Shown here one piece after another: positions 47,009 through 56,624 of a DNA stretch of 64,000 nt. The notes below the pieces were generated by a model, which worked only from the letters and a program-made list of their open reading frames with translations, did no database searches and was not told the DNA's origin. A program made the translations under genes and the position numbers. The stretch comes from Anthostomella pinea (taxonomy: Eukaryota > Ascomycota > Sordariomycetes > Xylariales > Xylariaceae): positions 4,154,001 to 4,218,000 of the forward strand of contig CAUWAG010000007.1 in NCBI GenBank assembly GCA_963556695.1, in the 5' to 3' direction. The first letter of the stretch is position 1; each line of letters opens with the position of its first letter.

Positions 47009-47665
47009 TCACGAGCAATCCGCACAATACTGGCGCGCCCATTCCGCCAATAAAAAGACAACCTCCCTCTGCTCCAGCAAAACCCGCTCCGCCCTCAGGA
47101 GGTTACCTTTCGCCGTCGCGGCTATCGGCTGGCCCCACGACACATCACTGCACTCCAGATCCCACGCAACAGCCGCCAGCATTCGAGCGTCCTGTTCGGC
47201 AGTGTACAGCTTCTCGCACTCTCGGAAGTACATCTCCTCCCACCCCGCGCGCTCGCTGGCGTGGTGCGCGAACCAGGGGAACCAGTCGGGCCGCTCCCAG
47301 CGCATCTGCGAGAGGTTCTGCCAGGTCGCGGGACAGGAATCGAAGAACGCGGCGGGGTGGCCGAGGTACTCGAGGCGCGTGTGGTGGTGCTGCAGCGAGA
47401 AGAATTCGCATTCTTCTGGTTCCATCATGTCGTCTTCTTCGTGGTCGCACCATTCTATCTCCACGTATGGGATGCAGCAGCTGTGGTACCCACACCGTGG
47501 TTGTGACGTGTTGGGCAGCCACTGGTTCGAATGTGAGATCTCGCACTGGTGGTGTTTTGTTCGGAGTGGGTTGGCGTAGACGGTTGGGTTGGCGGTGACG
47601 GGGTCGATGATAATCGGTGTTGATACATCGTGGTGCATCTGGTGGATGATGTTTTTCCTACACAT
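47009..47665 (-). CDS. Cys/His-rich orphan protein (218 aa)
   Basis: A single minus-strand frame from MCRKNIIHQMHHDVS (47665) to TGA near 47009. The N-terminal half is rich in Cys and His (RTKHHQCEIS, PRCGYHSCCIPYVEIEWCDH, LQHHHTRLEYLGHPAAFFDS). It could bind metal but does not match a zinc finger I know. The C-terminal half is an ordinary charged helical stretch (ARMLAAVAWDLECSDVSWG, then LLRAERVLLEQREVVFLLAEW). Family unknown. The frame stays open to 47848, but that extension is less protein-like. Codon use is consistent with coding. Confidence 0.5.
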   Translation of the reverse strand: MCRKNIIHQMHHDVSTPIIIDPVTANPTVYANPLRTKHHQCEISHSNQWLPNTSQPRCGYHSCCIPYVEIEWCDHEEDDMMEPEECEFFSLQHHHTRLEYLGHPAAFFDSCPATWQNLSQMRWERPDWFPWFAHHASERAGWEEMYFRECEKLYTAEQDARMLAAVAWDLECSDVSWGQPIAATAKGNLLRAERVLLEQREVVFLLAEWARQYCADCS

Positions 47666-48525
47666 GGTGGAAGTTGTGCGTATTTCCAATACTAAAAAGT
47701 TCAGTTTCCTTGAGAAGAAGATAATCTCTGATGTGCTTCTGTGATGATCGATATACCAAGACCGGCTTGGGTATGACTTTGTTGCGTGATAGCCAGAGTC
47801 GAAGGTCTTGAAAGAACGGTATTCTAGACAGAAACCAAGCGACCTCAAGTGCTATAGCTGTGGAGTCTATTTATACGAGGAAGTAAGCACACTGAGATTG
47901 TTTTCGATGGAAGTTGCTATCAGTCTCCAGATCATCGTTCCTGCAGGTACTTATTCGAAGCCACACGCACAATGAGGATTCACCCCGTTGTTTCGGTGCC
48001 TTTCTGGGCGTACAAAGAGCGGCCATGTCTTGGTTCGTAGGAAAAGGCTCATCATTCCGACTCTTTATAATGGGATTATATCGTGAATGACAAGACCTTG
48101 TAAGGGGGGCTTTGTTGTTTGCCACGAATTGCAGGAAGGCGCCGCGATGTCCTTAGTTGGGAATGACGAGTTGCCGGATCATGACTTCGGAGTCACGAAA
48201 TCACTGGCTCAACCAGCTTGCAGTGATCGACTCCATATGAACCAATGGCCCCAAGGTTGGAGAGATCGAGTCAAGCAGAAACCCTCAGTTGGTGGCGAGC
48301 AATTAGTTGGACAGGTCAAATACACACTGCAAGCATATCATGCATTAATTCCCATACTCTTTTGATCCAGCAATGGTCAGCTTTGAATGTGACGTTATAT
48401 ACAGTTGCTGAGACAGATGCCAGTGATAAAGATATCTACAAGATAGTGAGACTCGAGGTCAGAAATGATATATACAAGAATATAGTGAGACTTGTGGTCT
48501 TTGGTCCCAAGGAGGGAATCGCATC
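47666..48525. other. intergenic with a short direct repeat
   Basis: No gene was found. A short tandem-like repeat lies at about 48430-48497: GATATCTACAAGATAGTGAG is followed by the near copy ATATATACAAGAATATAGTG. Each copy continues into AGACTNGNGGTC. Confidence 0.45.
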
Positions 48526-50042
48526 CTAGCTGCACGGGCTGATGCTCGCCGCACTGCTAGCATCTTGAGGGATGATGCCAGCGGCGGCGGCGCTCTGGCA
48601 GCACCATCTCCATTCATTAAAACCCGAGATCTCCTCGCAAATTTGAGTCAGTAATTGCTTCATTTAGGTAGTTTGCCGAGAAAACATGGAGTCGTAATGC
48701 GTGTCTCGGGAGCAGAAGCTCTTAACACAGGCTAGAAGAGGGAATTCGCGCTCAGGGCATAGCCATACGGGGAAATAAAAGACTCGAAAATGTACATACG
48801 TAGTTGCACTTCCACGACCAAAAGATCCAGCCGCCGGAGCGCTCGAAGGCTTGGGCTTGCGCCGCCCAGAAGTCCTTGTACCAGGCGTTGTTGGCGTCGG
48901 TGTCCTTGATGTCAAACTCGGCGTTGTACTGCACGTCGTCGGCGACCGAGATGGACCACTCGCCGATGATGATGTCGTCGCCGCCGCGGTTGTCGCTGCA
49001 GGCCGCTGAGATGTAGCCCTCCTGCGTGGCTGTGACCGACGTGTCCCACTTCAGGTAGCGGTGGTCGTCGTAGGCGGCGAATGTCTGGTCCGTCAGACTG
49101 GAGCTTGGATCGCCCGAGCCCCATGCGGTCGCCATCATTTGGATGTGGACGCGGTTGCTGTCGGTAACACTCAGCTGATCTTCACGAGCCCTGATGCGGC
49201 TCCAAGCAGTGGGGTAGTAGTTGGCGATCATGTCGGCAGCCTCGGAGGGATAGCTCCCTGACTGGACGGGCTCGTTGATGACCTCGATCATGCCGACGTT
49301 GTAGTAAGCGCTGTTGGTGTGAACTCTCTCGGTCATCCATTCCAGGAACTTGTAGGCGCGCTCGTAGTTGTCCGCGGTGTAGAACCCGGGCGTCGATACC
49401 GAATGGCCGGTGAACTGCTGGTTGGGCGTCTGCACCCCTGGCCCTCCATGGAGGTCCATGATGACGTAAAGTCCAGCCTCAGTGCAGTTGCCGACAATGT
49501 AGTCGAGGTATTCGAGGCCGCCTTTCGGGTAGTATTCACCATCGTTCACGAGATCCTCGTTGATCCAGAACCCGACGGGAATCCGCACCGTGTTGAGACC
49601 CAAGTTCTTGATCTGGGTGATATCTTCGTTGGTGATTCAGGTTGCCCAGTGGTTTCGGAAAGCTGCGTCGGCTGCGTCCTGGCCGAGGGCTTGCACGCAC
49701 GACCACTCGTCGTTGGTGTCCCCACAGCCCATGGTGTTCCACTCATCGCCAGCCATCCACTGTATCATCTCCCAGTCAGTGACCGTAGGAGATCGCTTCA
49801 TGCTCATAAGAGTTGCCTACCTTCTCGATGATGAAGTGGGATCCCAGGTTGACACCCCGAATCTTGTCTGAGCCAGGCAGCCATCGCCGACTGTTACGCG
49901 CGGGTGTGGTCGAAGACTCTGCAGCTGCGGAAAAGGTCAGAATGTTGTGCGTTTGAACCAGGGGATGATACTTACGTCTAGACTCAGCAACCCATGCGCC
50001 GGAAAGGGCAATCAAAGCCGTCGTGGTGAACTTGGACAACAT
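48526..50042 (-). pseudogene. GH5 exo-beta-1,3-glucanase gene with premature TGA
   Basis: Four exons (50042-49976, 49924-49821, 49759-48800, 48633-48526) would encode 412 aa. It has a signal peptide (MLSKFTTTALIALSGAWVAE), GVNLGSHFIIEKWMAGDEWN, LNTVRIPVGFWINEDLVN, MDLHGGPGVQTPNQQFTGHS, the acid/base Glu in MIEVINEPVQSGSY and the nucleophile Glu in DIIIGEWSIS. It also has GGWIFWSWKCNY and, after the last splice, EISGFNEWRWCCQSAAAAG. This is the fungal exo-1,3-glucanase (GH5_9) pattern, acting on cell-wall beta-glucan. Codon 98 (complement of 49637-49639) is TGA inside HWAT-stop-ITNEDITQIK, where the family has Trp (TGG). Everything after it remains open and conserved, so the lesion looks recent. 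Readthrough, editing or sequencing error are alternatives. The third intron is the introner-like copy B. Confidence 0.85.
48634..48799 (-). mobile_element. introner-like intron, copy B (in GH5 gene)
   Basis: A 166-nt intron between WSWKCNY and EISGFNEWRW. It begins GTATGTACATTTTCGAGTC directly after the Tyr codon and ends TTTGCGAG. It shares 19/19 nt at the donor with the SAT4 intron, an identical 29-nt block at 48686-48714, and a branch-like TACTGAC 10 nt before the acceptor. Homology stops at the acceptor side within about 4 nt of the splice site, and nothing in the flanking exons matches. It differs from copy A by an extra 10-nt piece near 48715-48725. Confidence 0.75.
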
Positions 50043-51516
50043 TTTGATAGTGCAAGAGTCGACTGTCTACTGGAATGAATACCGGGAGCTTACACTCGAT
50101 CGAAAGATAGGATTCGGGTACGGTTATATAGACAGAGAAGCAACCCACATGAAGACAGGACATCGGACGACAGCCGCCATCCCTGGGCGCCAGCTAGGTT
50201 CCACCAACCTGGTACCCTTGTCGTGGTATAAGCCCCGAGAACGAGGCCGTGGCCCGTGGGGTCTATGAGAAGGGGACTCGGCCGGGCGAACAAGGGCTGC
50301 AAGGTTGCCTCGGTTGCTTCGCACGCCTGGCCTCGCCCTGGTGTTGTGTCCTGCGACTCTGCGAGAGCCTGGCGTGCCTGGCATTGACTTGCCTCATCGA
50401 GCTATATCGAGGACGATCGTTGTCCCACCGGCTCTTGGGGCTGGAGCACTAAGCTTAAATCATACCTGTCGTTGAATTCTTCGAGTACTACGTAAGCGTG
50501 CGAAACCAGAAGAATGCCCGAGCGGAAGCATTCACGCACTGGTCCTCTGGTTGAATGAGGTCAATGCTGACGACGGTAGCGCCCTGGTCAGCTGCAGGCT
50601 GTATAGAAGTGCAAAAAGAGATTGACGCGGCTCTGTCATCTCAGTCTTGGGGGTTTCACCAGCCTGGCTATGTTCTATTCTCGGACAGGCGCAATGGCCC
50701 GGCCGCCCGTGGGGAGAGACGATCAAAGATCACGAGCTAAATTCTAAAAAGAGGGCGACTAACCCCTTTCCAAAGCAGCGGAAACGCGCCGGCTGTGAGA
50801 GGGCTTGGTGGGCTGTCCTGGTGGGGAATTACTATTAGAGTATTAGGTAGTGCCCGATGCTGCGCGTCTTCTGAAACAGATCTAATCTCCGTCGCCAGCA
50901 CCATGAATGTGGACCTTCCCAACTCAAGTACCTATTTCGTCTGGACTGATTGGCTGGCTTGTTGCCCTGTAACTGTTGGAACTTTTGGAACTTCAATGTT
51001 GCTTTTATATGTCCGTGTGGACGTTGCACTGAGATATGTTACCCCCATTTCTATTCTTGTCATAACGACACCTGCTCAATTTACACGATACACCATTGCA
51101 CCGAACAGGGGCCGACTAGAGAGTGGCCTGGGTAAGCGATGTCTGATGTCAACTAACTCCTCTTGCGCGACCGAGAGTATACCTCCATGCCAAGATGTAA
51201 GCCGATGGGCAGATGCTGACGCCAGACTGCCCACACCAGACCGTCAAGGGGTAGGCCCGCATGCGAAAATGAAAGGCAATCGAGGCTGACGCCAACCTCG
51301 TCTGTGGACGGCGAGTGAGCCGCATTGCCAATTGGGTTCGACTCCTTTCACCGGTGGCCGTTTGGGGCTTGGCTTGTCCTTCTGGAGGGACTTGCCGATC
51401 AAGATATCTAACCCCTTTCTTTCTAGCATGACAGTGAGAGTTGCAAGATATGACTTGGTGCATCTTGTCCATGAGTTTTCTTTTGCCTTACGGACCAGCG
51501 TCGACCAGAGTCCCGG
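50043..51516. other. long intergenic spacer, no gene recognised
   Basis: 1.5 kb upstream of the GH5 gene. The longest plus-strand frame (50795-51289) lacks a motif, and its hydrophobic part (WLACCPVTVGTFGTSMLLLY) is not supported by splice-linked exons. The TTCGACTCC near 51346 resembles a tRNA T-arm, but no tRNA folds around it. Confidence 0.4.
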
Positions 51517-52095
51517 TCATCTGGCGTTCCTTTGGACACTCTGTTGCAACTTACCCCCAAACGTGTGGTCATCACTCGACACGAAGATCGACTGCCCTTT
51601 TGAAGTACACACCTTCAATCGCACACGCCGGCCAAATTCGTCCTTGTTGGAACCAATATAGCTCTGGGTGATGGCCATCTTGCTTGCCGCCATCAGCTCA
51701 CTCTTCTCATCGAGATTTCCGGCATAGAAGTGGGCATCGGTGGTGGTGTCCTGAGCTGCCACAATCGCCTGGTAGAACGCGATCATGGCTCCCGAGCAAT
51801 TCAACAATCTCTGCTCGTAGACGTTGGTACCGCAGGAGTATGACTCCCCGGAGCCCACGTCGTCGGTCACGATGCCGTGGATGGAATTCAAGATTGCATC
51901 GCCGATAGGGGTCGAGATGATCACTACAAAACTCAGGACTGCGTTGGCTGGGATAGGCTTGAATTGTGCGTAACGGTCTTGCGTGGATAACTTGTAGTAG
52001 GTGGCGCCGAACGAGGTGCAGGTGCTCATGAAGACGTTGGCCATGAACAGACCTGCTATGAGACGTAGCCAAGTCGCGAAACTATATGCGGGTTA
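51517..52095 (-). CDS. hypothetical membrane-associated protein, 5' end unresolved
   Basis: The open frame reads FATWLRLIAGLFMANVFMST, CTSFGATYYKLSTQDRYAQF, then ANAVLSFVVIISTPIGDAIL, GESYSCGTNVYEQRLLNCSG, DAHFYAGNLDEKSELMAASK and a C-terminus RRVRLKVCTSKGQSIFVSSD. Two hydrophobic stretches near the N-terminus suggest membrane helices. An acceptor-like CATATAG lies just upstream of FATWLR, so more exons probably lie in 52110-52550, but I could not fix the junction. I recognise no family. If no upstream exon exists, the ATG at 52044 would give 175 aa. Confidence 0.4.
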
Positions 52096-52576
52096 ACTTG
52101 GGAGAGTCAGAGACCGACCTCCTTCTCGAAAATCGACCCAGTCTGTAAGAGTGAAAGGTGACAGCCGCAGTCGCATTCGAAATAGTCATTGCTCTGCCCT
52201 TGCACGCCAGGAAGGGTCGTGGTACCCGGCGGATGAAGAGTGGCCGGCTACACTCCCTCGATCGTGACACGTAAGAGCCCGAAATCGTCAACTGTACCTT
52301 CATGCTGCTCATGCACCTCAGGCCATCCATCATTACGGTGCTGGCAGCACCTGCTTTCAGCATTGAAGGCCCGTGCACCATCGACGACGCAGGCCGCAAA
52401 CAAGCAGGTTGCCATACCTTATAGCACTTTGCGGGGGCGCATCTTGTGGTACTGCACATCGTTTGCTCACCAAATTCCAATTTCCCGACGACGTCGTTTC
52501 TTAAATAAACAACAACACGTCCAGAAAACCCAGCTGGACCTCCGCAATTCACGCAGTCTCAACCACCGATCCGGGC

Positions 52577-53116
52577 ATGATGCCAACGCACAACATGAAA
52601 GGATATGAGCGGCTGGACGTGTGGGCCCTCGAATACACACTTCAGCTACGCTTCTGGCTTATCGGCATCTTCATAGCTGCATTCTGGTTCGCCACAATCT
52701 ACCAGGAACCTTCATTTCAAGACAAGGTAGGAAACCGACCGACGCAGCCTCGAGCCCCATACCAGCGCGGCCAATCCACGGCATGGCTGCGACCTTACCT
52801 CACGTCGCAATGGCGGAAGGGGGCCGCTGTCCTGATCTACCTCGCCATTCTCTCGCTGCAGCTGTTGGAGGGGTACTGGATAGTCAAGATGGACGCCCGC
52901 ATGTTGAAGAAGTTCTGGGTGATCGTGAGACCGCGGTACACCGGGCTGGGCGTCGGCCTCGTACTACGCTGCGCACTATGGCCCTTCCTTACCGCGTTCA
53001 TGACCGTGTGTGCTCTGGCCACCATCGCGGCCGGATTCCTCATTGTCTTCCTTCAGCTCATTTGCCTCTTTGAACTGGCGACGCAATCCCCGGGCGACCT
53101 GACTCCGACCAGCTAA
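52577..53116 (+). CDS. small multi-pass membrane protein (179 aa), family unknown
   Basis: A single exon from MMPTHNMKGYERLDVWALEY. It has three or four hydrophobic segments: FWLIGIFIAAFWFATIY (about residues 26-42), AAVLIYLAILSLQLLEGYWI (about 83-102) and, after a basic loop (KKFWVIVRPRYTGLG), LRCALWPFLTAFMTVCALAT plus IAAGFLIVFLQLICLFEL near the C-terminus. A cytosolic loop is basic and proline-rich (NRPTQPRAPYQRGQS). There are no domains I know. GC-rich third positions and an uninterrupted frame support coding. Confidence 0.55.
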   Translation: MMPTHNMKGYERLDVWALEYTLQLRFWLIGIFIAAFWFATIYQEPSFQDKVGNRPTQPRAPYQRGQSTAWLRPYLTSQWRKGAAVLIYLAILSLQLLEGYWIVKMDARMLKKFWVIVRPRYTGLGVGLVLRCALWPFLTAFMTVCALATIAAGFLIVFLQLICLFELATQSPGDLTPTS

Positions 53117-53440
53117 CACGGAAAGCGCGAAGCTGAGGACGGATCTGTGAGCGCTGAGGGTTCGCGATGCGAATGACGGAATGCAATGGCTGATGCGCGC
53201 TTTTTCCATTCTACGGCGAGGCGTCTGTCGAGTGACGGTTGTCGGTTATACTGCCCCTTACTCCTGGGTATGTGCCGACACCAAGCAGACACCCCCTCCG
53301 TTTATTCCTCAACTCGTGACCGTCTATAAGGGGCGGTATTGAAGATAATGACGAGCAGATGTGTGAAGTAGCAAGGCATGTGCCATTGTGCCTCTTTACG
53401 CTCTGCTTTGATCAACACATTGGACAGGCGGACAGGTTGT

Positions 53441-53514
53441 CGTATCCGAGCACAGCTCCGAGATTCGTATCCGAGCACAGCTCCGAGATTCGTATCCGAG
53501 CACAGCTCCGAGGT
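53441..53514. repeat. 25-bp tandem repeat, three copies
   Basis: The unit CGTATCCGAGCACAGCTCCG plus AGATT occurs at 53441-53465, 53466-53490 and 53491-53514. The third copy ends AGGTT. The first two copies are identical. It lies in the spacer upstream of the amidohydrolase gene, 250 nt before its ATG. Confidence 0.9.
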
Positions 53515-53763
53515 TGGTGGAGACGGTCCATCGCTCGCGTCGCGGCGGCCTCTACGCTGACAAAATAACGTCACAGCTTCATCTTTGAAGAGCCAGCTTG
53601 CTCATGCTGGCTTCTGATTGGCACGACACCTACAATCCCACCAGTCTGCCCGACCGCACCGCTGGCGTCAACTATCCAGTATATATAAGGTATCAATCAT
53701 GAGCGTCAGCATCTGAATGTCTGGAACCGTTGGCCTCTACATACCAAAGAGTCAAGCTTCGTC

Positions 53764-55466
53764 ATGCGTTTCACGGCTATTGCAACCGCTGCCAGTGGCG
53801 TCGGTGTCGCCCTCTCGAGTTCGATACTCCTCTCGGGCGGAACCATCATCGCATTTGACGAAGAAGCCCGAGCCCTGGATGTGATCCGTGGCGGGTCGCT
53901 TCTAGTCACCGACGACCGCATCGCGGCGCTCTATGAGACAGGGAAGCCTAAGGACTTGCCTGCAGACACCGAGATCGTCGACTGCACACACAAGATCATC
54001 TCGCCGGGCTTTGTCGATTCCCACCGACATGGCTGGCAGACGGCAATGAGGACGATGGCCTCCAACACCACTCTACCAGACTACCTCATGCGCTATGTTG
54101 GCCCGGCCGCCGCAGCCATCTACACAGCTGAAGATGTGTACATCGGGCAACTTGTGGGCCTCCTGGAGGCCTTGAACGCCGGTGTCACGACGACGCTTGA
54201 TCACGCCCACCATACCTGGACCAAGGGTCATTCTCAGGCTGGACTCGATGCATCCATAGACAGCGGTGCTAGAGTATACTGGAATCATAATTTCGCGGGC
54301 ATGGGCGACTATGGCATCCCGGATCAGATTGCAGACTTCAGAGAATGGGTGACGACCAGGGCCACCGCCGACAGCCTCACCACCATCGCTGCCGCCTACG
54401 ACTCTTGGACCGTTGCGCCGCCAGAGGACACGCGTGCAGTCGTTGACGTGATCAAGTGAGTGAAGGAGGCCTAAAACTAGGCTGCTGCACAGAAGGAGAA
54501 GGCGCTAATTCATGTTGACTCTCAGGGAATTGAAGATACCAGTCTTGACGACACATTGGATGGGAGGCGTCTGGGGCCGTAGGTGCCGCGGGCAATCGAG
54601 TTTATGATGCGCGCAAGCTGCTAATGGACGTCACAGTTGACAACTCGCCAGCCCTGCTGCACTCTTTGGACATTCTAAACACGAGCACTGCCGTAGTCTT
54701 TTCCCATGCTGTGGCCTTAGACCCAATCGCAGCAGACTTGCTCACGGCGACTAACCAATTCATCTCCATCACGCCCGAATCAGAGATGCACTACGGCCAT
54801 TCCCACTTCAACTCACACATGGTCCAGGACCAAGCGGCGCTCGGTATCGACACGCACTTCACCTTTTCCACCGACATGTTGACGCAGGCGCGCATGTGGC
54901 TCCAGCGGGTACGCTCCCGGCTGTTTGACGAGGTTATCACCAGGTGGAAGGTCCCCTCCAACAACCCCATGTCGGCGAACCAGGCCTTCCTCATGGCCAC
55001 TCGACAGGGCGCGCTCTCTCTGCGACGGCCCGACCTGGGTGTGATCAAGGTCGGCGCCAAGGCCGACCTGGTCGTCTTCGACGGGCGCACCCCTGGGATG
55101 CTCGGCTGGGCCGATCCCGTGGCGGCAGTGATGCTCCACGCCAACGTCGGCGACATTGTGCACGTCATCGTGGACGGCCAGTTCAAGAAACGCGGCGGCA
55201 AGCTGACGTTTGAGAAGTACGACGACGTGGTCGACCGGTTCCTGGCCAGCGCCGAGAAGCTGCAGCGATTGGTCGGCGAGAAGCCGGCGCCCGTTCTCGA
55301 GGGCAAGTGGTTCGGCAGGGACGCCGAGTATGGCCATGCCGATGAGGTTGATGTCATCCGGGGCCCTGGTACGGGCTATGGGGGGCTCTTCTTGGACACG
55401 AGCGATAAATCACGCCATGGTCCCGAATATGCTTCGGTCAGAGGTGATGGAAAGGATGAACTCTGA
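53764..55466 (+). CDS. amidohydrolase-superfamily deaminase/chlorohydrolase-like enzyme
   Basis: Three exons (53764-54455, 54526-54578, 54637-55466) give 524 aa. The N-terminal beta-sandwich has SILLSGGTIIAFDEEARALD and LPADTEIVDCTHKIISPGFV. Metal ligands follow: HxH in VDSHRHGWQTAM, His in VLTTHWMGGVWG (the middle exon), His in VVFSHAVALDP and Asp in FSTDMLTQARMWLQR. The C-terminus has LGVIKVGAKADLVVFDGR. This is the TrzN/AtzB/SAH-deaminase-type branch of mononuclear amidohydrolases, which deaminate or dehalogenate ring compounds. The substrate is unknown. A hydrophobic start (MRFTAIATAASGVGVALSSS) might be a weak signal peptide. All catalytic residues are kept. Confidence 0.9.
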
Positions 55467-56624
55467 ATCGCGTCATCATGAGTGTGATGAATGATGCACG
55501 GGACCCACCAAAGCAGCCCTGCACCCCTTTTCACTCTAAATACTTTACTTATCACGAGCAAATGCTAGCTGCAAGGACCATTAGCACGACTTCCGGCGCG
55601 CTTCCCGGAATCTCGTATCTGTTATACCATATCTGTCTCAATTCGCCGAGACCTACCTACCTGGTATCTATCGGTGTGATGTCTCATTGCTGTCTCTTGT
55701 CATTCGTCTCAAATATCGCGTCTTTAACAGCCACACGCATCCCGCGGCAAGGAGCCTCAACGTCACCTGCAGATGAATAGGCGTTATTATGTACTGGGCA
55801 GCATGACACCTTCCTTCTCGGTTTCGTTTAAGGGTCTGCGAGCGGTCGTCATGACATGCACGCAATATAAGAACCCAGCCAAGCACCCAATGCATGGATC
55901 GCCTCCCGTCAACCAATCTCATTGCGGCCGCTCCGTGCTTGTTCCGCCATGCGCGCTCCCATGGTCGGGATGCATCACGCCTCGTGGTCGCCAAGATTCA
56001 ATTGGCGTCTTCGGAGCTCAGCCTTGCGTGATCGCAAGGTCGGTATAACGCAATAGATTAAAGCAGACACTGCCCATATATGCGCTGCCAATGACGACCC
56101 TGCCGGCATTGCTCCGAGATGTGATCCCCTGGGTGATTGGCGGCATCGCAATCTTTATGCAAGGTGCAATTCCTATGGGTTGCGGTTGTGTGTTCTGCGG
56201 GGTACTGACGGCACCAACGCAAGCACCCAGGATTTGGTGGGTGTCATAGGCCGTGCGGCTATATCACGGCGCCAGTGGCTTTCTTTTCTGTATACTCCCG
56301 TTGTGCAGGCTGAGTGCCGGTCGGGTATTCCCCTGTCCAGGATTGTCTGGCTCGGTATCGTTTACCTCCCGAGCCAACAGACAACCAACATGAGCGGGCT
56401 TTGGACGGCGTTGGAAGCTTGGTCCATCGTGTCGACACATGGACGTTGTGATACAAATAGCGGGATGGACGCTTTCTTGTTGAGATGGTGGCGCTCACGG
56501 TCTCTCTCGCGGTGTGTGACCTCAGATTCACACGAACACTGGATTCATACCGTCCGACCCAAGAAGCATACCGCCCCTGAAAAGGAATTCTAACCAACGA
56601 CATTGGTCGACAATCTACTCAAAG
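55467..56624. other. intergenic, no gene recognised
   Basis: About 1.2 kb between the amidohydrolase and sulfatase genes. Frames of up to about 137 codons occur on both strands and have no motif. No repeat was seen. Confidence 0.45.

Noticed and set aside
48634..48799. Idea that the GH5 C-terminus was destroyed by insertion of a fragment of the SAT4-type gene
   Set aside because: The proper last exon (EISGFNEWRWCC to TAG at 48526) lies directly beyond the shared segment in the right phase, so the segment is an intron, not a truncating insertion.
49637..49639. Repeat-induced point mutation as cause of the GH5 stop
   Set aside because: The implied C-to-T change is in a CpC rather than the preferred CpA context, and neighbouring codons show no run of C-to-T changes.
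51290..51365. tRNA-like T-arm (GGGTTCGACTCC)
   Set aside because: No acceptor, D or anticodon stems can be paired around it.
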